Of a stretch of 64,000 nucleotides of DNA, positions 41,778 through 49,873 are shown piece by piece; the stretch's first letter is position 1; every line of letters begins with the position of its first letter. The notes under the pieces were generated by a model. It worked only from the letters and a program-made list of their open reading frames with translations. It was not told where the DNA came from and made no database searches. The DNA is from Rodentibacter trehalosifermentans (GTDB taxonomy: Bacteria; Pseudomonadota; Gammaproteobacteria; Enterobacterales; Pasteurellaceae). The position numbers and the translations under genes are program-made. The stretch is from assembly GCF_002000545.1 (NCBI RefSeq), contig NZ_MLHL01000055.1:1-64000 (forward strand), in the 5' to 3' direction.

Positions 41778-42067
41778 TTAGTCGGCTTTCGCCTCAGTTC
41801 CCGTTAAAATATTTTCCAATAGCTCAAACACAATTTGAACCCGTTTTGGCGTAACAGGTTGGTAGGGGCGGTAAAGATACTGCCCCCAATAAGGGGATTC
41901 CGTACCGTTTAGCACCACCTGTAATGTGCCGTTTTCAATGTATTTTTTGCAGTCGTGATACATTATCGGGGCAAAAATCCTCCCTGCCAACACCGCTTGT
42001 AACAGACTGCGAATATCGCTCGTCACCACGCTCGGATTTTTTCGTGTATTTTTTAAATCAATTATAA
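41778..42067 (-). pseudogene. LysR-type regulator, C-terminal remnant
   Basis: The open frame, read from about 42067 (LIIDLKNTRKNPSVVTSDIRSLLQAVLAGRIFAPIMYHD... to TGTEAKAD), matches only the last part of a LysR inducer domain (SDIRSLLQAVLAG and the C-terminal P-x-RVQIVFELLENIL). The DNA-binding half and most of the sensor are gone. An inverted repeat at 42092-42117 beside it is probably its old operator. Non-functional as a regulator. Confidence 0.75.
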
Positions 42068-42091
42068 GTTTTTACCTTATTCTCTTTTTAT

Positions 42092-42117
42092 AATTTCTAG
42101 GCTAATCAATAGAAATT
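42092..42117. promoter_or_regulatory. Dyad operator upstream of the short-chain dehydrogenase
   Basis: AATTTCTA (42092-42099) and TAGAAATT (42110-42117) form a perfect 8-bp inverted repeat with a 10-bp spacer, inside a wider TACCTTATT / AATAAGGGTA repeat (about 42073-42138). This suits a LysR-type site between the broken regulator and the SDR gene. Confidence 0.5.
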
Positions 42118-42160
42118 AAAAAACGTAAAATAAGGGTATTCAAACAACAGGAGAAAAAAC

Positions 42161-42910
42161 ATGAACAACATTCAAGGTAAAGTGGTGATTATCACCGGAG
42201 CATCATCAGGTATTGGTGAAGCCACCGCCTATAAATTGGCAGAAAACGGTGCGAAATTAGTATTAGGTGCTCGCCGTGAAGCGAAATTACAGGCGATTGT
42301 GGAAAACATTAAAGCCAAAGGGGGTGAGGCGGTTTATCGGGTCACCGATGTGGTAAAAGCGGAAGATAATGCGGCGTTGGTGGAATTGGCGAAATCGGCT
42401 TTTGGTCAAGTTGATGCAATTTTCTTAAATGCCGGTTTAATGCCAAATTCTCCCCTTTCTGCGTTGGAAACCCACAATTGGAATGCCATGGTGGATGTCA
42501 ATATTAAAGGGGTGTTAAATGGTATTGCGGCGGTGTTGCCAACCTTTGAGGCGCAAAAATCGGGGCATATTTTAGCGGTGTCTTCTGTGGCGGGCTTGAA
42601 AGTTTATCCCGGTGCCAGTGTTTATTGTTGCACAAAATGGGCGGTAAAAGCCATTATGGAAGGCTTGCGTATGGAATCTGCCCAAGCCGGTACGAATATT
42701 CGCACAGCAACCATTTACCCGGCAGCGGTGCAATCGGAATTGGTGGATCACATCACTAATGAAGCCACCTCGAAAGGCTATCGTGAACTTTACGATAATT
42801 TTGAAATTCCGGCAGACCGTGTCGCCAATGTGGTGGCATTTGCATTATCCCAACCGGAAGATACCAATATCAGTGAATTTACCCTAGGCCCAACAACACA
42901 GCCTTGGTAA
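42161..42910 (+). CDS. Short-chain dehydrogenase/reductase
   Basis: A 249-residue classical SDR, NAD(P)-dependent, cytosolic. Cofactor motif IITGASSGIGEATAYKLAE (about 10-28), NAG at about 90 (FLNAGLMPNSPL), catalytic Ser in VSSVAGLKVYPGAS and Tyr/Lys in YCCTKWAVK (about 155-163). Resembles YdfG-like or general oxidoreductases acting on aldehydes, ketones or hydroxy acids; substrate not inferable. CAGGAGAAAAAAC is the ribosome site. A USS-pair terminator follows. Confidence 0.9.
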   Translation: MNNIQGKVVIITGASSGIGEATAYKLAENGAKLVLGARREAKLQAIVENIKAKGGEAVYRVTDVVKAEDNAALVELAKSAFGQVDAIFLNAGLMPNSPLSALETHNWNAMVDVNIKGVLNGIAAVLPTFEAQKSGHILAVSSVAGLKVYPGASVYCCTKWAVKAIMEGLRMESAQAGTNIRTATIYPAAVQSELVDHITNEATSKGYRELYDNFEIPADRVANVVAFALSQPEDTNISEFTLGPTTQPW

Positions 42911-42925
42911 TTCTCTCCAAAAATT

Positions 42926-42966
42926 CACCGCACTTTAGATTTTGTGTTTAAAGTGCGGTTGTTTTT
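42926..42966. terminator. Inverted USS pair terminator between SDR and LysR genes
   Basis: ACCGCACTT (42927-42935) and AAGTGCGGT (42951-42959), extended by AAA/TTT pairs, then TGTTTTT. Lies between convergent genes. Confidence 0.85.
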
Positions 42967-42986
42967 GGTAAGATTTTTTGGGATTT

Positions 42987-43877
42987 TCACAGTTTTAATT
43001 CTTCCACTAAAGCTTTAAATAAAGGGGAATTTTGTCGGCGGTTTGGATAATAAAGATGATATCCCTCATAATTAAGCGCATGGTCGGATAAAATTTCCAC
43101 CACTTCACCTTTTTTTAATTCTTCAGCGATTCTATCTTTAGGAATTAAGGCTAATCCTAAGTGGGATAGGCAAGCTTTTTTGACTAAAAAGTTATTATTG
43201 ACTATCAATCTCCCCGAGGGGGTAAATTTAATGAGCTCTTGGGTTTTAGGAGAGCGAAACTCCCAGACAAATAAGCCTTCGGAAGTGGGCATTCTGACAC
43301 ACAAACATTGATGTTCGGTTAAATCGTTAATGCTTTTGGGCGTGCCGTATTTTTTCAAATATTGCGGGGTTGCAACCAGCGCCATTTGCATATCCTCAGA
43401 AATGCGTATAGCGATCATGTCTTGATCCACTTCTTTACCCAAACGAATTCCCGCATCAAAACGACCAGCAACAATATCGGCAAATTTCATATCACTGGTG
43501 AGTTCTAGGTTTACTTCGGGATATTTTTGCATAAAGGCTAATAATTTATCCCAAATGGCGTATAAAAATGAGTGATCCGCCCCGTTAATTCTCAATGTGC
43601 CATTTAGGGTATCCCGAAATGTGCTGAGTGCATTGATGTTATCTTCAATGCTTTCAAACAAAGGGAAAAGTTTTTTGAAAAGTTGTTCGCCTGCCTCGGT
43701 GGTGGATACACTTCGGGTGGTACGGTTAAATAATTTGATTTTTAATTGTTCTTCTAATTTACGCATGGAATGGCTGAGTGCGGATGTGGATACGCCCAAC
43801 CGTGCGGCGGCTTTGGTAAAGCTGTTAGTCTGTGCCACGACGATAAAACTGCGTAATTCGTTCATATTTTCAATCAT
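42987..43877 (-). CDS. LysR-type regulator, candidate master of a four-promoter regulon
   Basis: A 296-residue LysR protein. HTH in the first 60 residues (MNELRSFIVVAQTNSFTKAAARLGVSTSALSHSMRKLEEQLKIKLFNRTTRSVSTTEAGEQL), then the sensor domain (GTLRINGADHSFLYAIWDKLLAFMQKYPEVNLELTSD, FDAGIRLGKEVDQDMIAIRI), the layout of regulators of oxidoreductases in the CrgA/YafC-like group. It is divergent from an aldo-keto reductase; the shared 117 bp holds operator A, starting 14 bp from this gene's ATG. Three more copies of that operator lie in the next 18 kb. Autoregulation is likely. The inducer is unknown. Confidence 0.9.
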   Translation of the reverse strand: MIENMNELRSFIVVAQTNSFTKAAARLGVSTSALSHSMRKLEEQLKIKLFNRTTRSVSTTEAGEQLFKKLFPLFESIEDNINALSTFRDTLNGTLRINGADHSFLYAIWDKLLAFMQKYPEVNLELTSDMKFADIVAGRFDAGIRLGKEVDQDMIAIRISEDMQMALVATPQYLKKYGTPKSINDLTEHQCLCVRMPTSEGLFVWEFRSPKTQELIKFTPSGRLIVNNNFLVKKACLSHLGLALIPKDRIAEELKKGEVVEILSDHALNYEGYHLYYPNRRQNSPLFKALVEELKL

Positions 43878-43890
43878 CTTTCACCTCAGT

Positions 43891-43962
43891 GATTATTGAA
43901 TTTAATTCAAGAGGCTATCAAAAAATATCCTACTAATCAAAACAATCTTAATGCTTTACAAT
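43891..43962 (+). promoter_or_regulatory. Shared regulon promoter, copy A (aldo-keto reductase)
   Basis: GATTATTGAAT at 43891-43901, continuing as a dyad TTGAATTTAATTCAA; CTAATC at 43933-43938 (+42); -10 box TACAAT at 43957-43962 (+66). The dyad centre would sit near -65 of transcription, typical for LysR recognition sites. It lies between the LysR gene and the aldo-keto reductase. Confidence 0.75.
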
Positions 43963-43994
43963 GCGTTCCATTGAACTTAAACAGGAGAGCAAAA

Positions 43995-44837
43995 ATGAAA
44001 TCAGTCAAACTAAATAACGGTATTGAAATGCCAATGGTCGGTTTTGGCGTATTCCAAGTGAGCGATGAGGAAACGGAAAAAGCGGTATTGGAAGCCTTGA
44101 AAACCGGCTATCGTTTATTGGATACCGCCGCCGTTTATGGCAACGAGGCCGGTGTTGGGCGTGCTATTAAAGCAAGCGGCATTCCCCGTGAAGCGATTTT
44201 TGTCACCACCAAATTGTGGATCCAACGTGAAAACGGTTATGAAAACACCAAAAAAGCTCTTGAAGCCTCATTAAATCGTTTAGGGTTGGATTATGTGGAT
44301 CTCTATTTAATGCATCAACCTTTTGGCGATGTGCATGAGCAATGGCGTGCTATGGAGGAATTATATAAAGCCGGTAAAGCCCGTGCTATCGGGGTGAGTA
44401 ATTTCCATGGCGATCGTTTAATGGATTTGATTACTTGTCATGAGATTGTGCCTGCAGTCAATCAAATTGAAACCCATCCGTTCTATCAACGTGAAGCGGA
44501 AATCGCTCTCCATCGGGAATTAGGTGTGGTACAGCAAGCTTGGGGCCCGCTTGCCGAAGGGAAATTTGAAATTTTTAGTAACCCAATTTTAACCGCCATT
44601 GCACAAAAACACGGTAAATCGGTGGCACAGGTGGTATTACGTTGGTTGAATCAACGTGGCGTGGCAATTATTCCAAAATCCGTTAAGATTGAGCGGATGG
44701 TTGAAAACCGTGATATTTTTGATTTCACTCTTGATGAGCAGGATTTGGCTCAAATTGCGACACTTAATCGTGATGAAATCATTTTCAATCACCGAGATCC
44801 GAAAATGGTGCAGTGGTTGGCGGAACATCGTGGGTAA
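43995..44837 (+). CDS. Aldo/keto reductase (2,5-diketo-D-gluconate reductase-like)
   Basis: A 280-residue cytosolic NADPH-dependent enzyme reducing aldehydes and ketones. Visible are catalytic Asp/Tyr in LLDTAAVYGNEAGVGRAIK (about 42-60), Lys in FVTTKLWIQ (about 70-78), His in LYLMHQPFGD, and the cofactor tail VVLRWLNQRGVAIIPKSVKIERMVEN. The frame opens at 43896, but AGGAG before ATG 43995 and the family start MKSVKLNNGIEMPMVGFG decide. Divergent from its probable LysR regulator; first member of the shared-promoter set. Confidence 0.93.
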   Translation: MKSVKLNNGIEMPMVGFGVFQVSDEETEKAVLEALKTGYRLLDTAAVYGNEAGVGRAIKASGIPREAIFVTTKLWIQRENGYENTKKALEASLNRLGLDYVDLYLMHQPFGDVHEQWRAMEELYKAGKARAIGVSNFHGDRLMDLITCHEIVPAVNQIETHPFYQREAEIALHRELGVVQQAWGPLAEGKFEIFSNPILTAIAQKHGKSVAQVVLRWLNQRGVAIIPKSVKIERMVENRDIFDFTLDEQDLAQIATLNRDEIIFNHRDPKMVQWLAEHRG

Positions 44838-44863
44838 GTATTTTTCGATCACTGGCTTAAAAT

Positions 44864-44933
44864 TATAGTGGATTAAAATAAAAATGAGACAAGGCAGGCT
44901 AACGCTATATCATTGAAATTTTAATTCACTATA
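44864..44933. repeat. 70-bp miniature inverted-repeat element resembling a Neisseria repeat
   Basis: TATAGTGGATTAAAAT (44864-44879) and ATTTTAATTCACTATA (44918-44933) are 16-bp terminal repeats with one mismatch. The inside, gagacaaggcaggctaacgc, recalls the gacaaggcg...aggcaacgc core of the TATAGTGGATTAA elements common in Neisseria genomes (from memory). Noncoding. Confidence 0.6.
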
Positions 44934-44966
44934 TTTAATTTCTATTAATATTTATGAGGAAATCTT

Positions 44967-45080
44967 ATGTCTAGTTGGTCGGAAGGCTATGTTAGCGATA
45001 TAAATTATACGTTCGGTTATTATTCGGAGCTCAACCCGAATAATGCCGTTATCCCTTTTTTTAAATTTCGGGAGATATGA
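44967..45080 (+). pseudogene. Methyltransferase N-terminal remnant (37 codons)
   Basis: MSSWSEGYVSDINYTFGYYSELNP is the typical start of class I SAM-dependent methyltransferases that carry a methyltransferase regulatory domain. After NP the sequence departs from the family and stops at 45078-45080. ATGAGGAAATCTT upstream gives it a ribosome site. A clipped gene left next to the miniature element; its end overlaps the start of the next gene. Confidence 0.6.
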
Positions 45081-46732
45081 TGAAATTAAAAAAGACCACA
45101 ATATTTTCAATATTATTGAGCGCATTTTCCGCTATGAGCCTCTCTTACGCTTCAGAAATGGGAGTTCAAGCGGGTCATAATATTGCTGTGGTGCAAACCC
45201 AAGGCGGGGCATTGCAAGGTTTTGTGCAAAACGGTGTGTTCACTTATAAAGGTGTGCCTTATGCGAGTGCTGAACGTTTTATGCCGCCAAAAGCCGTGGC
45301 AAATTGGCAAGGGGAAAAATTGGCATTAACTTATGGTGAAGTTTGTCCTCAAGTCCCAATGGGCGGACGTTCTTTCTTTTTTACCGGCCCTGAGATGATA
45401 GAAGGCGAACATTGTCAAAATCTTAATATTTGATCCCCCTCTATTTCTGATGGCAAAAAACGCCCTGTGATGGTGTGGATTCACGGTGGTGGTTTTCAAT
45501 CGGGCGCATCGAACGATTTAGACAGTTATGATGGCACCAATTTAGCGAAAAAAGGTGATGTGGTTGTAGTGTCTGTTAATCACCGTTTAAATGCTATGGG
45601 CTTTTTAGATCTCTCGGCTTACGATGGAAAATATAAAGATTCCAGCAACCTCGGTATGCAAGATTTAGTGGCAGCCTTGGAATGGGTGAAAACCAATATC
45701 GAACAATTCGGGGGCGATCCCAATAACGTCACCATTTTTGGTGAATCAGGTGGTGGGGCGAAAGTTTTGACCTTAATGGCAATGCCTTCGGCAAAAGGCT
45801 TATTCCACAAAGCCATTGAGCAAAGCGGTGCCTTAGAGAAAATGGGGATGATGCTTACCTCTCAACAAGCCAGTCGCCGTGTGGCAGAACTGACCCTTGA
45901 GAATTTAGGCGTAAAACCGACCGCACTTGAAAAACTCAACGAATTTACGCCGGCTCAAATTAACGAAGCGGCTATCAAAGCCAATCAACAAACTGCGAAA
46001 GAGCTTGGTTTAACGGATTTATACAACCGTGATATGGCGTTATTGTGGGCGCCAAGTTTGGATAGTCGTGTTATTCCACAAGAGCCAGTGGGCGAAAAAT
46101 ACCCTGAAATTGCAAAAGATATTCCGCTTTTAATCGGTTCAAACTTAACAGAATGGGAAAGCTTTGGTGTGCAACTTGATTTGGTAAATGCACAAAAAGA
46201 CAACCGCTTTACTTGGACAGATACGCAAACCATGGAAAAACTCAAAGCGAAATATGGTGAGAAAACCGATGAAGTGATTGCGGCATTCAAAGAGGCTTAT
46301 CCAAACCGTCTGGTTGCCGATGCCTTGTATGTGGACAGTTTCTTGCGTGCGCCAGCCTTAAAAACCGCGAGTTTAAAAGCCGATCAAAAAGGGGCACCTG
46401 TATATAACTACTTATTTAGTTGGGATACACCCGTATTTAACGGCACACCGATGAGCTATCACACCGCAGAAATTGCCTTTGTATTCAACAATATTCAACG
46501 GATGGCACAAGCAACCGGAGGGGGTGAGGAAGCGCAAGCCCTCGCCGATAAAATGACCCGTGCGTGGACAAATTTTGCAAAAACCGGCAACCCAAATGCC
46601 GAAGGTTTGCCGCAGTGGGATGCCTACACCCGTGAAAACGGCAATGTGATGATTTTTGACAACCAACCGGAAGTGAAACAACATCACGATGCAAAATTAC
46701 AGCGTTTGCTTGCACCGAGTATGAAGTTTTAA
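45077..46732 (+). pseudogene. Exported type-B carboxylesterase with an in-frame stop
   Basis: A 551-codon carboxylesterase/lipase gene with signal peptide (TTIFSILLSAFSAMSLSYA/SEM). TGA at 45431-45433 interrupts NLNI-stop-SPSISDGKKRPVMVWIHGGGF, where relatives have Trp, so one G-to-A change (TGG to TGA) explains it. The rest is intact: oxyanion-hole HGGGFQSGAS, nucleophile elbow FGESGGGAKVL, and a late His in MSYHTAEIAFVF. The second part could be made only if a new start (ATG 45467) were used, without a signal peptide. A USS lies within the coding region near 45919. Confidence 0.9.
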
Positions 46733-46767
46733 GTGCGGTTAATTTTTGGCATAAATTTACAAAAACA

Positions 46768-46794
46768 TTGATAAAACGAGGGGGGGGATAAAAT
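46768..46794 (+). promoter_or_regulatory. Promoter with eight-G spacer tract, possibly phase-variable
   Basis: TTGATA (46768-46773), a 15-bp spacer holding eight Gs (46780-46787), and TAAAAT (46789-46794), about 38 bp before the hydrolase start. Two or three more Gs would give a 17-18 bp spacer. Poly-G spacers of this kind vary expression of porA and other genes in Neisseria. Confidence 0.5.
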
Positions 46795-46831
46795 CCTCCA
46801 CCTTACCAATCATTTATAAAGAGGAAACCCA

Positions 46832-47938
46832 ATGAAAAAATTTGCGAAATTTTCCGCTATTTTCACCGCTTGTCTTGCTACACAAGCCTTTGCAGGACCA
46901 CTTTCTATTGAACAGCAAGGCAGTTTTGCCGTCGGTGGTGAGGTGAAGACCAGCGAAGGGACGTATCAACCCTTACCTGATGTGGCAAAAGGCAAGGAAA
47001 GCAATAATTTTATGGACGTTTATTCCGCCTCACTCCAAGCCGGTGGACAAACTTTACACGGCGATCACGCCACTGTGTTTTACCAAATCCCGACGAATTC
47101 CCGTCCTTATCCCCTTGTCTTTTTACACGGTGCAGGGCAATCCAGGCGGACATGGCAAACCACTCCAGACGGACGTGAGGGTTTCCAAAACCTCTTTTTA
47201 CGCAAAAACTACCCGGTTTATTTAGTGGACCAACCTCGCCGTGGCTGGTCTGGACGTAGCACGGTTGATGCTGAAGTAAAAGCCACACCGGACGATCAAT
47301 TTTGGTTCGCCCAATTCCGCATTGGCACTTACCCGAATTTCAATGAGGGCGTTGCCTTCCCAAAAGACGAGGCATCACTCAATCAATTTTTCCGCCAAAT
47401 GACCCCAAATGTGGGGGCATTTGATGCAAAAGTCATCAGCGACAGTATGGTGAAATTATTTGAACGCACGGGTAACAGCGTGCTCGTTACCCATTCCCAA
47501 GGTGGCATCATCGGCTGGTTAGTGGGAATGCAAAGCGACAAAGTGAAGGCGATTGTTTCTTTTGAACCGGGCAATTTCCCTTTCCCGGAAGATGAAGTTC
47601 CCCCAACCATCACCAGCAAATTTGGCGATATCAAACCTGCTGTAGCAAGCAAAACCGACTTTGAAAAACTCACCAAAATGCCGATTATCATCTACTTTGG
47701 CGATTTTATCAGTGAACAAGTCTCCAACAACCAAGGTGAAGACCAATGGCGCATCCGGTTAAGCCTTGCCAAACAATGGGCGGAAGTGGTGAACAAACAC
47801 GGCGGTAAAGTAGAAATTGTTGAGTTACCGAAAGTAGGGATTAAAGGCAATACCCACTTTATGATGCAAGATACCAACAATGCGGAAGTAGCGGAGCATT
47901 TGGCGGAGTGGTTGAGGGAGATGGGGTTGGATAAGTAA
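46832..47938 (+). CDS. Exported alpha/beta-hydrolase
   Basis: A 368-residue periplasmic or secreted hydrolase. Signal peptide ends TQAFA/GPL. Oxyanion region LVFLHGAGQSRRTWQ (about 89-103), VDQPRRGWSG, nucleophile elbow VTHSQGGIIGW (about 212-222, Ser in GHS-like HSQGG), and a late His in KGNTHFMMQD (about 344). It is a paralogue of the lipoprotein at 60472-61572 (shared IExQGSFxVGG start, DGREGFxNLFLRKxYPVYLxDQPRxG, and GLDK end). AAAGAGGAAACCC is the ribosome site. Followed at once by a Neisseria-type uptake-sequence hairpin, suggesting foreign origin. Substrate unknown. Confidence 0.88.
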   Translation: MKKFAKFSAIFTACLATQAFAGPLSIEQQGSFAVGGEVKTSEGTYQPLPDVAKGKESNNFMDVYSASLQAGGQTLHGDHATVFYQIPTNSRPYPLVFLHGAGQSRRTWQTTPDGREGFQNLFLRKNYPVYLVDQPRRGWSGRSTVDAEVKATPDDQFWFAQFRIGTYPNFNEGVAFPKDEASLNQFFRQMTPNVGAFDAKVISDSMVKLFERTGNSVLVTHSQGGIIGWLVGMQSDKVKAIVSFEPGNFPFPEDEVPPTITSKFGDIKPAVASKTDFEKLTKMPIIIYFGDFISEQVSNNQGEDQWRIRLSLAKQWAEVVNKHGGKVEIVELPKVGIKGNTHFMMQDTNNAEVAEHLAEWLREMGLDK

Positions 47939-47943
47939 GGGGA

Positions 47944-47969
47944 ATGCCGTCTGGAAGTTCAGACGGCAT
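47944..47969 (+). terminator. Neisseria-type DNA uptake sequence (DUS) hairpin terminator
   Basis: ATGCCGTCTG (47944-47953), loop gaag, and TTCAGACGGCAT (47958-47969), which is the exact complement of the 12-base Neisseria DUS ATGCCGTCTGAA. T-rich sequence follows. Six bases past the hydrolase stop. Host-type terminators in this window use AAGTGCGGT instead. Confidence 0.85.
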
Positions 47970-47976
47970 TCTTATA

Positions 47977-49788
47977 TTATTCAATTCCTAATCTATTATT
48001 AACGACTGTTCGAACATCATCATTTTTATCTAAGATGATAGGAAATCCTTGAACATCTAATACTTTACTCTTCATAGATATTTCTAATTTTCCTACGTCA
48101 TTAATTCGATAAGTAAAAATAGATGGTAAACTGCTTATCATATCTAAATCAGATTCTTCTGCATAACGAGCATGAATTGGGGAAATGAATGATAGTAGCT
48201 CATCTCTAATTGCTCTTGATTCATCAATAGTTTCACTATTTGATGCAAATCTTAAACAGTTCAAAATATCTTGGTATGCAGCTTCTATTTCATCATCAGA
48301 TAAGGATGAAATATATTCACTTTCACTAACAGCGTCATCAACTTTATCTGTAATTTCCTTGTTGTCATGATAGTAGGATTCAAGAGCTCCTTTTCTCAAA
48401 ATAAATAATCCTGATTGTTCAAAGATACTAAATAAAACATTGATTCTATTTCTTATTTTTATCCATTTTTCAGTAAAACCATTTTCATTAAATAGGATAC
48501 ATAATGCAGAGCGTCTCTTATTTAAAGATTCATCTTTTGTTAATTTAAAATAAGGATGTTTTTCGGCTAGTTCAGATATATCACTCCAATTATTTTGCAT
48601 TAATAAACAGAAGTCATTATGAATTTGTTTGGCTGTTCTTAAAATATCCGATAGTCCTTTCTCGCTCGCTAGAATATCAGCACGATTTTTTATTGTTTTA
48701 TCATGAAAATAAGCATTAACTAAATTCAAACTATCGGCAAAAGCATCTGCATCAACTAAAACTGTCGGTGTTTTCCCCATTAATCGAAATAACTTAACAG
48801 TTTCTGGTATAGCTTCCTTGCCATTAATTGGTAATATCTGAGAACCTGCAGCTTCAAGGTTTAGATATAACTTATCTGAAAGCGTATTGCAGACAATAAC
48901 ATCTGTTGGACCTTCAACTAGAAGTGGGATTCGAGAAAACAAAGCTAATTTGTGTTCTTGCCCTAAGCGAGCAATCAATCCTTTAATTTTTTTATTTTTT
49001 AGTTCATCTGCATTAGTAGGTATTTGAACAGGTTCTTCTTTTAGATCATTACAAAAAATGAAAGATAACAAATCATCAGTTTTTGAAAGTTTTATCATTT
49101 CTGTTGAGTGTGTTGCAATCACAATAATCTTCTGATAGCCATTTTCATTGGGAATGTCTGCAATACGAGAAATTTCTTTTAGTAAAAAAGCTTGTAACTG
49201 TGGGTGTAGAGATACTTCAGGCTCATCAATAAGTAAAACACCGACCTCATCATCATACAATGCAGACAAAATTCCAACTAAATGCAGTAAACCTGATGCT
49301 TCACGCCCAGAAGAATAATAAGAGTTTCCTTTTCCTAATTTAGAAAATGAAACTTTCAAATCACCTGAATCCCAGTCAATATTGATATTTCTTTTGAATA
49401 ATTTTTGTAAGCGCTCTCTGACTTTAATAAGAATATCCTTTCTGATAGATAAAGTATGTAAATCTCCATTAATGGATTCAATTTTATGCCTTTCTTTTGT
49501 ATATCCTTTCCCGCCATGTGTAATTTGATCTACAGTATTATTGCTATAGTAATTATCATTTGTCTTGGAACGATAATGTTCTAAAGGGCCTAAACGCCCA
49601 GCAGAAATAAAACGAACTTTTTTATTCGTATGTTGATTAAAGCTGTTTTTTAAACCTTTCAGTAAATGAGTTTTACCTGAACCATTTGGACCAACAATAA
49701 AGGTTAGTGGTGATCTTAATTCAACTTCTCGTGAAAAATCACCTTCATGACTATTGATATTAGCTATAATACGTAATGGAAATTCCAT
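47977..49788 (-). CDS. OLD-like AAA ATPase with TOPRIM domain
   Basis: A 603-residue protein. N-terminal ABC-type ATPase: Walker A VGPNGSGKTHLL (about 32-43), signature SSGREASGLLHLVG (about 164-177), Walker B GVLLIDEPEVSLHPQ (about 188-202) and H-loop ATHSTEM (about 226-232). A TOPRIM-like part follows: LLVEGPTDVIV (about 298-308) and TVLVDADAFAD (about 349-359). Such overcoming-lysogenization-defect proteins are nucleases in some antiphage systems. No UvrD-like helicase (GajB) partner is adjacent. Lower GC than neighbours suggests transfer. Role in defence is inferred, not shown. Confidence 0.8.
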   Translation of the reverse strand: MEFPLRIIANINSHEGDFSREVELRSPLTFIVGPNGSGKTHLLKGLKNSFNQHTNKKVRFISAGRLGPLEHYRSKTNDNYYSNNTVDQITHGGKGYTKERHKIESINGDLHTLSIRKDILIKVRERLQKLFKRNINIDWDSGDLKVSFSKLGKGNSYYSSGREASGLLHLVGILSALYDDEVGVLLIDEPEVSLHPQLQAFLLKEISRIADIPNENGYQKIIVIATHSTEMIKLSKTDDLLSFIFCNDLKEEPVQIPTNADELKNKKIKGLIARLGQEHKLALFSRIPLLVEGPTDVIVCNTLSDKLYLNLEAAGSQILPINGKEAIPETVKLFRLMGKTPTVLVDADAFADSLNLVNAYFHDKTIKNRADILASEKGLSDILRTAKQIHNDFCLLMQNNWSDISELAEKHPYFKLTKDESLNKRRSALCILFNENGFTEKWIKIRNRINVLFSIFEQSGLFILRKGALESYYHDNKEITDKVDDAVSESEYISSLSDDEIEAAYQDILNCLRFASNSETIDESRAIRDELLSFISPIHARYAEESDLDMISSLPSIFTYRINDVGKLEISMKSKVLDVQGFPIILDKNDDVRTVVNNRLGIE

Positions 49789-49873
49789 AATTCATTCCTT
49801 AGTAATAAAAAAATACGAGAGCCATACTATGGTTTTAAAATCCGTCATAGAAAACTGAATTGCTATTCAATCT

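Noticed and set aside
45467-46732. Second half of the carboxylesterase as an independent gene
   Set aside because: No ribosome site or signal peptide; it is the same frame as the first half, split by a stop.
47977-49788. OLD-like gene as a Gabija GajA
   Set aside because: No UvrD-like GajB gene is next to it; the neighbour is a DUF4143 ATPase, so the name is not justified.
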